In this document: positions 1 through 6,872 of the stretch, piece by piece
Layout of the letters: each line of letters begins with the position of its first letter
Position numbering within the stretch: the first letter of the stretch is position 1
DNA from: Methylocystaceae bacterium
GTDB lineage: Bacteria; Pseudomonadota; Alphaproteobacteria; Rhizobiales; Beijerinckiaceae
Direction of reading: 5' to 3'
NCBI GenBank assembly: GCA_003152255.1
Contig: PLZT01000287.1
Location: forward strand, 1 to 13,491
Length of the DNA stretch: 13,491 nt
Program-made: the position numbers and the translations under genes
The notes under the pieces: model-generated
Told to the model about the DNA's origin: nothing
Databases searched by the model: none
The model's input: the letters and a program-made list of their open reading frames with translations, nothing else

Positions 1-213
1 GTTCTCGACGTTAAGCATGCGACGGCGTGGAATCGCGAGGTGCTGCATACGTTGGTCGCCGAAGATCCACGTCGCGCGCATCCCATCGCGGAGGGCGCGT
101 TGATCCGTCTTTGGCACGGACAGCGTTGCTTCATTCGATATCGAAGCGAGTTCAAATTTGATCGCGATAACCGCGCCGGCGCGGGGAGGCGGTTGTGCGC
201 TTCCTTGGCGTAG
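1..213 (+). CDS. C-terminal end of an unrecognised protein (5' truncated)
   Basis: Frame 1 is open from the first base to a TAG at 211-213, giving the last 70 residues of a protein that starts upstream of the window. The piece contains IRLWHGQRCFIRYRSEF and ends in an Arg/Ala-rich tail. I recognise no family. Its end overlaps the GTG start of the next gene by 19 bases, and the Shine-Dalgarno of that gene lies inside it, so the two are probably translationally coupled. It could be a chance open frame, but the tight overlap with a well-supported downstream start argues that it is the preceding gene of one operon. Confidence 0.5.
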   Translation, partial: VLDVKHATAWNREVLHTLVAEDPRRAHPIAEGALIRLWHGQRCFIRYRSEFKFDRDNRAGAGRRLCASLA

Positions 214-1589
214 GCGACAATTGCGATCTGGCCGCGCTTTATCTCGACCTCGCGGCGCATGGTCACGACGTCAAGGTCGTAATCCGCAATCCGGTATGCA
301 GAGACATATTGGACGGGCTTGTCGAGAAAACGTTTGATTGGCGCAAAGCTTTGGCATGGATCGCGGAAGCAGGCGACGCCGGCGTCGTGATTTTCGAAGA
401 CGTGCGGCATGGCCACCTTCAGGACAGGCTTCGCGCGAAAGGGTTCAATGTCGTTGGCGGCAGCGCATTCGGCGACCGGCTGGAGAACGATCGCTCTTTT
501 GCTCAGCAAACGCTGCGCGGTCTGGGGCTTGAGGTGGCGAAAAGCTGGTCGTTTGTCGAGCGCGCGGCGGCGGTCGATTTCATTCAGCGGAGGCCGGACC
601 GCTATGTCCTAAAATTCGACGGCGCTCAGGCCGGCGCCAACAATTACGTTGGTCAGATGCCGGATGGTCGGGACGTCGCGGCATTTTTACAGAGGCTGCG
701 TAGACCGGAGAGGGCGGAGTCTTTTTTACTTATGGAACGTATCGACGGCGTCGAGATGGGCGTCGGCGCCTATTTCGACGGGGAGAAGTTTCTCCGACCG
801 GCCTGTCTCGACTGGGAGCACAAACGATTCTTTCCGGGCGACCTTGGCGAACTCACCGGAGAGATGGGCACTGTCGTCACCTATGAAAGATCCCAGTATT
901 TGTTCGAACGAACGCTTGGGCTGTTAGAGCCGCTCTTGCGACGCAATCGCCATCACGGCTATGTCAATCTCAACACCTTCATCAACGATCGCGGCGTCTG
1001 GCCGCTCGAACTCACCTGCGGATTCGGTTATCCGGGATTTTCGGTGTTGTCTCCGCTGCAGGAGATTCCTTGGTCCGAACTTCTAACGGCGATGCGCCTT
1101 CGCTCCAGCGTCGAATTTTCATATCGACGAGGCTTTTGTGTGGGCATCGTGCTGACCGTTCCGCCTTTTCCTTACGAGAAGTCTCAGGTTGGCGCGGCAA
1201 CTGCACTACCTGTTTTGATTTCCGACGATGTTGACATGCGCGGGCGATCTCACCTCCACTACTATGAACTCGCGGAGTCCGACGGACAATTGGTGACCGC
1301 CGGGGCCTATGGCTGGGCGATGGTTGTAACCGGGACGGGGGCGGATATTGCAATAGCCCGCCACAACGCCAACGCTCTCGCGAGCCGCGTGCTGATTCCG
1401 AATCTCCGATATCGGCGCGATATTGGCGAACGTCTGCTCAATGGCGAACTCGCACGGATTGAAGCTTGGGGCATGCTGGGTCCGACTCGCGGTGTTCGCC
1501 GGCCTCGGCCGCGAACCAATGCAATGGTCGAGTTTTCGCGCCGCCGTGCTTTCGTTCCGCACTCCAGAGAAAAGCAATGGACATTGTAA
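195..1589 (+). CDS. PurD-like ATP-grasp protein, divergent
   Basis: This 464-residue protein starts at GTG 195 behind a strong GGGGAGG (183-189). Its layout follows phosphoribosylamine-glycine ligase (PurD): an N-terminal Rossmann-like part, a segment like PurD's LEGSK..AK region (about 90-115), the ATP-grasp lysine in YVLKFDG (137-143), a DGVEMGVGAYFDG strand (184-196), DWEHKRFFPGD (206-216, matching PurD's DHKR loop), TGEMGT (221-226, PurD TGGMGA) and LELTCGFGYPG (271-281). The last matches PurD's LEFNxRFGDPE, so the Mg-ligand Asn and the terminal Asp/Glu are replaced. This suggests a relative that ligates another amine or amino acid rather than housekeeping purine synthesis; that is inference. 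It overlaps the preceding gene by 19 bases and the following SemiSWEET gene by 13. The roughly 120 residues after the ATP-grasp core have no motif I recognise. No purine gene is nearby. Confidence 0.85.
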   Translation: MRFLGVGDNCDLAALYLDLAAHGHDVKVVIRNPVCRDILDGLVEKTFDWRKALAWIAEAGDAGVVIFEDVRHGHLQDRLRAKGFNVVGGSAFGDRLENDRSFAQQTLRGLGLEVAKSWSFVERAAAVDFIQRRPDRYVLKFDGAQAGANNYVGQMPDGRDVAAFLQRLRRPERAESFLLMERIDGVEMGVGAYFDGEKFLRPACLDWEHKRFFPGDLGELTGEMGTVVTYERSQYLFERTLGLLEPLLRRNRHHGYVNLNTFINDRGVWPLELTCGFGYPGFSVLSPLQEIPWSELLTAMRLRSSVEFSYRRGFCVGIVLTVPPFPYEKSQVGAATALPVLISDDVDMRGRSHLHYYELAESDGQLVTAGAYGWAMVVTGTGADIAIARHNANALASRVLIPNLRYRRDIGERLLNGELARIEAWGMLGPTRGVRRPRPRTNAMVEFSRRRAFVPHSREKQWTL

Positions 1590-1879
1590 CAATAACTGGT
1601 TGGGCGGCTGCCGCTTTATCGACGGCAAGCTTTGCGCCGCAAGCATGGCGCATAATTCATACTCGTGACACTAAGGCGATTTCCCTCGGCGCGTATCTGC
1701 TGACCGTCGGCGGTTTCGCCCTTTGGACGTTGTTCGGGTGGCTAAGGCAGGAGTGGCCGCTGATCGCTCCCAATGCAATTTGTTTGACGTTGTCCTCGTT
1801 CATTCTCTTAATGAAGTGTCTCTCTCAGGGATCTAAGGACATCGTTGCAGACGCTATTGATCCTATCAACGACCCATGA
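1577..1879 (+). CDS. SemiSWEET-family small sugar/metabolite transporter
   Basis: The product has 100 residues, the usual length of a bacterial SemiSWEET (MtN3/PQ-loop family), a half-transporter that dimerises in the inner membrane. Three hydrophobic helices are visible at about 4-22, 36-56 and 61-80. The PQ motif ends helix 1 (Pro21-Gln22), and Trp50 and Asn66 fall where the substrate-pocket Trp and Asn lie in known SemiSWEETs. ATG 1577 lies inside the end of the ATP-grasp gene (13-base overlap), preceded by AGAGAAA as a modest ribosome site, so coupling is likely. The frame is open upstream to 1466, but that would add a non-membrane tail and a long overlap. The substrate is unknown. Its pairing with a ligase hints at transport of the ligase's substrate or product. 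Confidence 0.85.
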   Translation: MDIVTITGWAAAALSTASFAPQAWRIIHTRDTKAISLGAYLLTVGGFALWTLFGWLRQEWPLIAPNAICLTLSSFILLMKCLSQGSKDIVADAIDPINDP

Positions 1880-2095
1880 GAGTCCCTCGCGACTTTCGCT
1901 TCTCATAGAGATAAGGAAACAAGCGTGGGTTTAGCCGATTAGAAAGAAATGCACCTACGCGATGGAAGCGCGTCCGGAGATCTACTAGCGGTTGATACGC
2001 CCGACGGCGCGGACGTCGCGACAGGCGATCGGCGGCGTTGGTTGGGTTTGCGGCGCGGATCGCCTGTCGCGGCGAGATTGGCCGCATGTTGCGCC
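1880..2095. other. Intergenic stretch with a 14-bp inverted repeat
   Basis: No convincing gene lies between the SemiSWEET stop and the zinc operon. The stretch holds a perfect inverted repeat, CGCGACAGGCGATC at 2017-2030 and its complement at 2058-2071, separated by 27 bases rich in G and T. No T-run follows, so it is not a classical terminator. It could be an RNA hairpin, a processing site or the relic of a palindromic repeat. Confidence 0.5.
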
Positions 2096-2118
2096 GGCGT
2101 CACGTAACGCCACTTTTT
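2096..2118 (+). terminator. Possible rho-independent terminator
   Basis: GGCGT (2096-2100) pairs with ACGCC (2107-2111) across a six-base loop, followed after two bases by TTTTT (2114-2118). The five-pair stem is short, so strength is uncertain. The position fits insulation of the zinc operon from the preceding cassette. Confidence 0.45.
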
Positions 2119-2152
2119 CAGGGGCGGTTCAGTCCCTTGCGCCGGACACGAA

Positions 2153-2167
2153 TGTTATACTATAACA
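2153..2167. promoter_or_regulatory. Zur operator (zinc-repressor box)
   Basis: TGTTATACTATAACA is a perfect 15-bp palindrome centred on C2160. Its core GTTATAnTATAAC is the known proteobacterial Zur consensus. It sits immediately before a znuCBA operon, which is the expected Zur target. The right half (TATAAC, 2161-2166) can also act as a -10 element, with TTGCGC at 2137-2142 as a -35 and an 18-base spacer. Zur-Zn bound here would then cover the -10 and block transcription. The predicted transcription start falls at about 2173, on the ATG of the first gene. Confidence 0.9.
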
Positions 2168-2172
2168 CCATC

Positions 2173-2358
2173 ATGTCGGACACCGCGCCCGCCCCTGCTC
2201 CCTCATGCGCCGCGATGCGCGAAAATGCGCGCGAGCGCGTCGCCGATGCGCGTCTTCGCTCGCCGCCGGCGCTGCATATGTCGGCCTGGGGCCGGCTGGC
2301 TGTGGTCGCTCCCGTCGCGATCCTGCTGTGGATCGGCGTGTTCTGGGCGCTCAATTGA
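2173..2358 (+). CDS. Small single-span membrane protein leading the zinc operon
   Basis: The 61-residue product has a Pro/Ala-rich and then Arg-rich N-terminal half and one hydrophobic span near the C terminus (about 39-60, WGRLAVVAPVAILLWIGVFW). The charge pattern predicts the N terminus in the cytoplasm. ATG 2173 lies only six bases after the Zur palindrome and has no Shine-Dalgarno, so if the -10 is TATAAC the mRNA would be leaderless. Later in-frame ATGs (2215, 2278) have no better ribosome site. Its TGA overlaps the TTG start of znuC (TTGA), which implies coupled translation. I do not recognise the family. It could be an accessory subunit or regulator of the zinc importer, or a leader peptide whose main role is to pass ribosomes to znuC. 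Confidence 0.7.
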   Translation: MSDTAPAPAPSCAAMRENARERVADARLRSPPALHMSAWGRLAVVAPVAILLWIGVFWALN

Positions 2359-3128
2359 CCCCGCGCGACGCGCCAAAAATCATACTCGAAAACGTGACGC
2401 TTGGCTATGACCGGCGGCCCGCCGTGCATCATGTTTCCGGCGAGATCGCGCCCGGCGACCTGCTCGCCGTCTGCGGCCCCAATGGCGGCGGAAAATCCAC
2501 TTTGCTCAAAGGCTTGGCCGGTCTCATCGCGCCGATGGGGGGCAGGATTTCACGTGGCGGCGCGAAGGCCGGGGACTTCGCCCATCTGCCGCAGGCGGCC
2601 GAGATCGACCGGACATTTCCCATTTGCGTTCAAGACTTTATCGCGCTCGGCGGGCTGCGCCGAAAAGGGCTTTTTTCGGCGCTGGGCGCGGACGAGGACG
2701 CGCGCGTCGCTAAAGCCATTGACGCCGTTGGGCTTTCTGGGTTCGAGGCGCGCGGCCTGGAAACGCTTTCCGGTGGGCAGATGCAGCGGGCGCTGTTCGC
2801 GCGGCTCGTCGTCGAGGACTGCGCCGTCATCTTGCTGGATGAGCCGTTCGGGGCCATCGACGCCGCTACGACATTGGATTTATTGGCTTTAATCGCCATG
2901 TGGCGCGCGGAAGGCCGTACGGTGATCGCCGCGTTGCACGAGTTCGACATCGTGCGCCAGGCCTTTCCGAAAACGCTGCTGCTGGCGCGCGAAGCCATAT
3001 TTTGGGGCGACACGGCGCAAGCGCTCTCGCCCGAAAACCTCAAGAAAGCCAAGGACATGGCCGCGGCTTACGACGCCAGGGCGCGGCTCTGCGAGCGAGA
3101 CGAAGCGGAGCATGCCGATGCTGTATGA
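2355..3128 (+). CDS. znuC: Zinc ABC transporter ATP-binding protein ZnuC
   Basis: ZnuC hydrolyses ATP on the cytoplasmic face to drive zinc import through ZnuB. From TTG 2355 the protein has 257 residues, normal for the family. It shows Walker A GPNGGGKST (41-49), a Q-loop in LPQAAEIDRTFP (78-89), the signature LSGGQ (138-142), Walker B VILLDEP (158-164) and the switch His in ALHEFD (His195). LPQ..xIDRxFP is typical of metal-transporting ABC ATPases. The frame is open to 2205, but the upstream part is the shadow of the small membrane gene. TTG 2355 overlaps that gene's stop and puts the family's usual start a few residues before the first beta strand. GTG 2328 is an alternative. The gene end overlaps the start of znuB. 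Confidence 0.92.
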   Translation: MTPRDAPKIILENVTLGYDRRPAVHHVSGEIAPGDLLAVCGPNGGGKSTLLKGLAGLIAPMGGRISRGGAKAGDFAHLPQAAEIDRTFPICVQDFIALGGLRRKGLFSALGADEDARVAKAIDAVGLSGFEARGLETLSGGQMQRALFARLVVEDCAVILLDEPFGAIDAATTLDLLALIAMWRAEGRTVIAALHEFDIVRQAFPKTLLLAREAIFWGDTAQALSPENLKKAKDMAAAYDARARLCERDEAEHADAV

Positions 3129-3987
3129 CCTCCTGGCGGCGCCCTTCGTCGATTACCAATTCATGCGCCGCGCGCTGGTCGGCGCGCTGGCGCTGGCGCT
3201 GGCGGGCAGTCCGCTCGGGGTGTTTCTGGTGCTGCGGCGCATGTCGTTGGCCGGCGACGCCCTGTCGCATGCGATCCTGCCGGGCGCCGCGATGGGCTAT
3301 CTCGTCGCGGGCCTGTCGCTGCCGGCCATGACGCTGGGCGGACTGGCGGCGGGGCTGGTGGTGGCGCTCGCCTCGGGCGCCGCAGCGCGCTTTTCGGCGC
3401 TGCGCGAGGACGCCTCGCTCGCCGCCTTTTATCTTGTATCGCTGGCGCTTGGCGTCACCATCGTCTCGCTGAAAGGTTCGAATGTCGATCTGCTGCATGT
3501 GCTGTTCGGCTCGGCCCTGGCGCTCGACGACGCGACGCTGCTGCTGCTCGCCGGCGTCTCGACGCTGACGTTGTTTTGCCTCGCTATTTTCCATCGCGCG
3601 CTGGTCGCCGACACGCTCGACCCCGTGTTTTTGCGCCGCGCCAGTCGGTTCGGCGAGTTCGTCCCGTTTTTGTTTTTGGGGCTGGTGGTGCTCAATCTCG
3701 TCGCCGGCTTTCACGCGCTGGGCACGCTGATGGCGGTGGGGCTGATCATGCTGCCCGCCGCCGCCGCGAAGCTGTGGACGCGCGATCTTTCCGCCGCGCT
3801 GCCGCTCGCCGGCTGCCTCGGCGCGCTGGCGAGCTATGTCGGTTTGGCGCTGTCGTTTTATTCCGGCGCGCCAGCGGGGCCGGCGATCATTCTGGCCGCG
3901 GGCGTCGTGTATTTCGTGTCGCTGTGCTTTGGTCGCGCCGGCGGGCTGATCCGCAACTTGCGCCCGCGCCGGCATTTCGAGGGGTAG
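3118..3987 (+). CDS. znuB: Zinc ABC transporter permease ZnuB
   Basis: This is the membrane subunit of the zinc importer (ABC-3 permease family), 289 residues with about eight or nine hydrophobic segments. The family hallmark is LRRMSLAGDALSHAILPG near residues 40-57, the loop region that contacts the ATPase. ATG 3112 is two codons upstream in frame, but GGAG at 3107-3110 is only one base from it and seven from ATG 3118, and homologues typically begin MLYD, so I prefer 3118. The start overlaps the end of znuC. The stop TAG 3985-3987 lies two bases before znuA's ATG, and GAGGGG inside the last znuB codons serves as znuA's ribosome site. Confidence 0.92.
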   Translation: MLYDLLAAPFVDYQFMRRALVGALALALAGSPLGVFLVLRRMSLAGDALSHAILPGAAMGYLVAGLSLPAMTLGGLAAGLVVALASGAAARFSALREDASLAAFYLVSLALGVTIVSLKGSNVDLLHVLFGSALALDDATLLLLAGVSTLTLFCLAIFHRALVADTLDPVFLRRASRFGEFVPFLFLGLVVLNLVAGFHALGTLMAVGLIMLPAAAAKLWTRDLSAALPLAGCLGALASYVGLALSFYSGAPAGPAIILAAGVVYFVSLCFGRAGGLIRNLRPRRHFEG

Positions 3988-3989
3988 CG

Positions 3990-5045
3990 ATGATTTGTAA
4001 AGCCGAATCTGGGGGCGCATCCCTTCTCCCACTTGTGGGAGAAGGCGCCATGCGGAGCATGACAGATGAGGGACGTTACGACCGGGTTGGAACTTCCCGC
4101 GGACCCTCATCCGACCCTTGCTACGCAAGGGCTGCGTTCTCCCACAAGTGGGAGAAGGGAGCGCCCTTATTGTTTTTATTGTTGAATTTGGCGGCGCTCG
4201 TGCTTTCCCTCTCCCCCGCGCTCGCCCAATCCCCTCCCCTGCCAGTCGTCGCGAGTTTCTCAATTCTCGGCGATTTCGTGCGCGAGGTCGGCGGGAACGC
4301 CGTCGATGTTTCCACCATCGTCGGTCCCAATGGCGACGCCCATGTCTATGAGCCGACGCCCGCCGACGGGCGCAAGCTCGCGCGCGCGCGGCTGGTTTTT
4401 GTCAACGGGCTGGGGTTCGAGGGCTGGATCGACCGGCTTATCGCCGCCTCTAAAACCAAAGCGAAAATCGTCACGGTCAGCGCCGGCGTCGCGCCGCGCC
4501 AGGGCGAGCAAGGGCTCGACCCGCATGCCTGGCAGGATGTCGCCAACGCCCGCCGTTACGTCGAGAACATCCGCGACGCGCTTGTCACCGCCGACCCCGA
4601 ACGCGCCGCGCTGTACCAAGCCAATGCGACCGCCTATCTCGCCAAGCTCGACGCGCTCGACCGCGAAATCACGACAGCGCTGGAGACCATCCCACCCGCG
4701 CGTCGAAGAATCATTTCGACCCACGACGCCTTCGCCTATTTTAGCGCCCGCTATGGGTTGGACTTTATCGCGCCGCAGGGCGTTTCCACCGAGGCGGAGG
4801 CGAGCGCCCGCGACATCGCCCGCATCATCGACGCGGTGAAGCGCGAAAAGGTCGCGGCGGTGTTTTTGGAGAACATCGCCGATCCGCGCCTCGCCCAAAG
4901 CATCGCCGCGCAAACCGGCGCGAAGATCGGCGGCACGCTCTATTCCGACGCGCTGTCCGATGCGAAAGGACCGGCGCCTAACTATATCGAGATGGTCCGG
5001 CATAATGTAAAAGAGCTGACAGAAGCGTTGGGCGTTAGACAGTAA
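3990..5045 (+). CDS. znuA: Periplasmic zinc-binding protein ZnuA with a repeat-derived N-terminal insert
   Basis: ZnuA captures zinc in the periplasm for ZnuBC (cluster A-I, TroA-type fold). From ATG 3990, with GAGGGG five bases upstream, the product has 351 residues. Predicted metal ligands are His118 (HVYEPTP), His179 (DPHAW), His245 (STHDAF) and Asp320 (LYSDALS). Three His favour zinc over manganese. The His-rich loop seen in E. coli ZnuA is absent; the segment between the first two ligands is short. The oddity is at the start: residues about 11-58 are encoded by a 140-bp palindromic repeat that stays in frame, and only then comes the signal peptide (60-79, cleavage near ALAQ). An alternative start, TTG 4170, has GAAGGGAG at 4155-4161 supplied by the repeat. 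It would yield a 291-residue protein beginning directly with the signal sequence, though without the usual positive charge. Confidence 0.88.
   Translation: MICKAESGGASLLPLVGEGAMRSMTDEGRYDRVGTSRGPSSDPCYARAAFSHKWEKGAPLLFLLLNLAALVLSLSPALAQSPPLPVVASFSILGDFVREVGGNAVDVSTIVGPNGDAHVYEPTPADGRKLARARLVFVNGLGFEGWIDRLIAASKTKAKIVTVSAGVAPRQGEQGLDPHAWQDVANARRYVENIRDALVTADPERAALYQANATAYLAKLDALDREITTALETIPPARRRIISTHDAFAYFSARYGLDFIAPQGVSTEAEASARDIARIIDAVKREKVAAVFLENIADPRLAQSIAAQTGAKIGGTLYSDALSDAKGPAPNYIEMVRHNVKELTEALGVRQ
4021..4160. repeat. 140-bp fold-back repeat, copy 1 (inside znuA)
   Basis: The unit opens with a hairpin (CCTTCTCCCACTTGTGGGAGAAGG type) and closes with a near-mirror hairpin built on TTCTCCCACAAGTGGGAGAA. 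Inside are ATGCGGAGCAT, a GATGAGGG/CCCTCATC long-range pair, and the hairpin CCCTTGctacgCAAGGG. Copy 2 at 5057-5197 shares all these landmarks. This architecture is that of the extragenic palindromic repeats common in Rhizobiales genomes. Here it has no stop codon in znuA's frame and so is potentially translated. Confidence 0.9.
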
Positions 5046-5056
5046 CGCGGCGGCCT

Positions 5057-5197
5057 CCCTTCTCCCACTTGTGGGATAAGGTGTCATGCGGAGCATGACG
5101 GATGAGGGTCGCCGGGAAGTTTCAACCAAGTCACGGCGCCCCTCATCCGACCCTTGCTACGCAAGGGCCACCTTCTCCCGTAAACGGGAGTAAGGAA
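5057..5197. repeat. 140-bp fold-back repeat, copy 2 (between znuA and the GTPase gene)
   Basis: Same orientation and landmarks as copy 1: the opening CCCTTCTCCCACTTGTGGGA, then ATGCGGAGCATGACgGATGAGGG, CCTCATCCGACCCTTGCTAC and a closing hairpin CTCCCGTAAACGGGAG. The middle third (5109-5139) and the closing hairpin have diverged, so this is not a recent duplicate. It fills almost the whole intergenic gap and could stabilise or attenuate the polycistronic mRNA upstream of the GTPase gene. Confidence 0.88.
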
Positions 5198-5219
5198 GGA
5201 ACGCGCGAGGAGAGAATCT

Positions 5220-6329
5220 TTGACCGACAAAATTCCCGTCACCGTCATCACCGGCTATCTCGGCGCCGGCAAGACGACGCTGTTGAACCGCATCCTCACC
5301 GAACAGCACGGCCGCCGCTACGCGGTGATCGTCAACGAGTTCGGCGAAATCGGCATCGACAATGATCTCGTCGTCGGCGCCGACGAGGAAATCTTCGAGA
5401 TGAACAACGGCTGCATCTGCTGCACCGTGCGCGGCGATCTGATCCGCATCATCGAGGGGCTGATGCGCCGACGCGGCAGATTCGACGCGATCATCGTCGA
5501 GACCACCGGCCTCGCCGATCCAGCGCCCGTCGCGCAGACCTTTTTCGTCGACGCCGACGTGAAGGACGCCGCAAGGCTCGACGCGGTGGTGACGGTGGCC
5601 GACGCAAAATGGCTGCTGGACCGCTTGAAGGACGCGCCGGAAGCCAAGAATCAAATCGCCTTCGCCGATGTGATCGTGCTCAACAAGACCGATCTCGTGT
5701 CGCCCGCCGAACTCGCCGAGGTCGAGGCGCGCATCAGGGGGATTAACCCCTATGCGAGGCTGCATCGCGCGATAAAGGCGGAGGTGCCGCTAAAGGCCGT
5801 GCTGGAGCAGAACGCCTTCGATCTCGAGCGTATTCTGGAGATCGAGCCGAATTTTCTTCACGCCGAAGAGCATGATCACGCGCACGACGACCACGATCAC
5901 CATCACACCCATCACGACCACCATCACGGCCACGAGCACAATCAGGGCGTCAATCACGCCCCCGGACATGGCCACGATCATCACGATCATCACGGCCACG
6001 AGGAACACGCGCCGCTCAAGGCCTATCACGACGAAGACATGCAGTCGGTGGCGATCCGGCACGAGGGCGAGGTCGATCCGGCGCGCTTCGTGCCCTGGCT
6101 CAACGAGCTGACCCAGCGCGACGGGCCGGACATTCTGCGCTGCAAGGGCATCATCGCTTTCAAGGGCGAGCCGCGCCGCTTCGTGTTCCAGGGCGTGCAC
6201 ATGATTCTCGACGGTGATCTGCAACGCGACTGGCGCGAGGATGAACAGCGCGGTTCAAGGCTGGTGTTTATCGGCCGCAAGCTCAAGGAAGCCGAAATCC
6301 GCGAAGGCTTCGCCAAGACGGTGGCTTGA
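5220..6329 (+). CDS. COG0523 (CobW/P47K) GTPase, His-rich zinc metallochaperone
   Basis: This G3E-family GTPase has 369 residues and starts at TTG 5220, with AGGAG at 5208-5212 seven bases upstream. Visible motifs are Walker A GYLGAGKT (12-19), the metal-binding CxCC motif CICC (65-68), ETTGLADP (94-101), the guanine-specificity NKTD (155-158), and a CobW C-terminal domain from about 275 to the end. Between the two domains, about 214-263, lies a stretch with 24 His in 50 residues, interspersed with Asp and Gly. Zur-linked members of this family (ZigA, ZagA, YeiR type) deliver zinc to enzymes under zinc starvation. Its place directly after znuCBA and downstream of the single Zur box supports that role. 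Cobalt or nickel delivery is less likely, since no cobalamin or hydrogenase gene is near. Confidence 0.92.
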   Translation: MTDKIPVTVITGYLGAGKTTLLNRILTEQHGRRYAVIVNEFGEIGIDNDLVVGADEEIFEMNNGCICCTVRGDLIRIIEGLMRRRGRFDAIIVETTGLADPAPVAQTFFVDADVKDAARLDAVVTVADAKWLLDRLKDAPEAKNQIAFADVIVLNKTDLVSPAELAEVEARIRGINPYARLHRAIKAEVPLKAVLEQNAFDLERILEIEPNFLHAEEHDHAHDDHDHHHTHHDHHHGHEHNQGVNHAPGHGHDHHDHHGHEEHAPLKAYHDEDMQSVAIRHEGEVDPARFVPWLNELTQRDGPDILRCKGIIAFKGEPRRFVFQGVHMILDGDLQRDWREDEQRGSRLVFIGRKLKEAEIREGFAKTVA

Positions 6330-6339
6330 GAGGGGCCGA

Positions 6340-6356
6340 GGGGCGCTCCGCGCCCC
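6340..6356. terminator. GC-rich hairpin after the zinc operon
   Basis: GGGGCGC (6340-6346) pairs perfectly with GCGCCCC (6350-6356) over a three-base loop, 11 bases after the GTPase stop and between two convergent genes. There is no T-run, so termination is plausible but unproven. Confidence 0.4.
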
Positions 6357-6370
6357 CCCGGACCCCGCTA

Positions 6371-6577
6371 TCACCAGAATTTAAACAACGACAGCACGCC
6401 TTTTTTCAACAGCTTGGCGTCCAACGCGCGCAGTTCCTCATAGGCGGCGCGGGCGTTGGCGCGCAGCTCCAGCAATTTTTCGTCCGGCACGTCGAAATCG
6501 ATGACAGCGGCCTTGATTTCGCGGCGCGCGGCGTCGAGCCTGTCTTGCGCGAAAGTGACTATGGGGTTCCGACTCAT
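6371..6577 (-). CDS. Small conserved-looking hypothetical protein
   Basis: The product has 68 residues, rich in Ala, Arg and Leu, and is predicted helical, with alternating charges through the middle (DRLDAARREIKAAVIDFDV, then KLLELRANARAAYEELRALDAKLL). It ends in the aromatic tail LSLFKFW. There is no signal peptide. On the minus strand AGGAGAG precedes the ATG at 6577, a good ribosome site. It converges on the GTPase gene, 41 bases apart, so it is not part of the zinc operon. The family is not recognised. Confidence 0.7.
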   Translation of the reverse strand: MSRNPIVTFAQDRLDAARREIKAAVIDFDVPDEKLLELRANARAAYEELRALDAKLLKKGVLSLFKFW

Positions 6578-6872
6578 GGTCTCTCCTCTTCAAATGCGAC
6601 CTTGGGCCGACTTTAAGCGCCGGCGCCTTTTGGCGTGCGGCCTCGCGCTTCGCCCCCGCGCGGCGCGGCCGCCGGGGGGGCGCGCCGCGCCAAGCGACAG
6701 GAGCATTACACCAAACCCGCGAGAAACGGGAGGGAGGGCGGTTTTGTAAACCGAGATAAGGTTACATCCTTGGCGGCGCGGCCCGCGCCGATCCCCGCAG
6801 GGGGCGCGGAGAGCGGACATCGCTCCTCGCCCCAGTGCACCCTAGCCTTCCGGTCCATCGCTCGATACCGGC
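6578..6872. other. Intergenic stretch, hairpins only
   Basis: No supportable gene. A strong GC hairpin has arms at 6658-6667 and 6681-6690 (GCGCGGCGCG with its complement). The rest is G-rich, includes AAACGGGAGGGAGGGCGG, and shows no coding bias that I trust. Confidence 0.4.

Noticed and set aside
2205..2354. Upstream extension of znuC
   Set aside because: Arg-rich shadow of the small membrane gene; TTG 2355 gives the normal family length and overlaps the upstream stop.
3040..4263. 407-residue minus-strand open frame
   Set aside because: Arg/Gln-rich shadow antisense to znuB and znuA, no ribosome site, no domain.
4260..5129. 289-residue minus-strand open frame
   Set aside because: Antisense shadow of znuA; the znuA frame has all metal-ligand motifs.
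5870..6010. Tandem DNA repeat or CRISPR-like array
   Set aside because: The periodic CAC/CAT pattern is simply the codons of the GTPase His tract; there are no spacers or conserved repeats.
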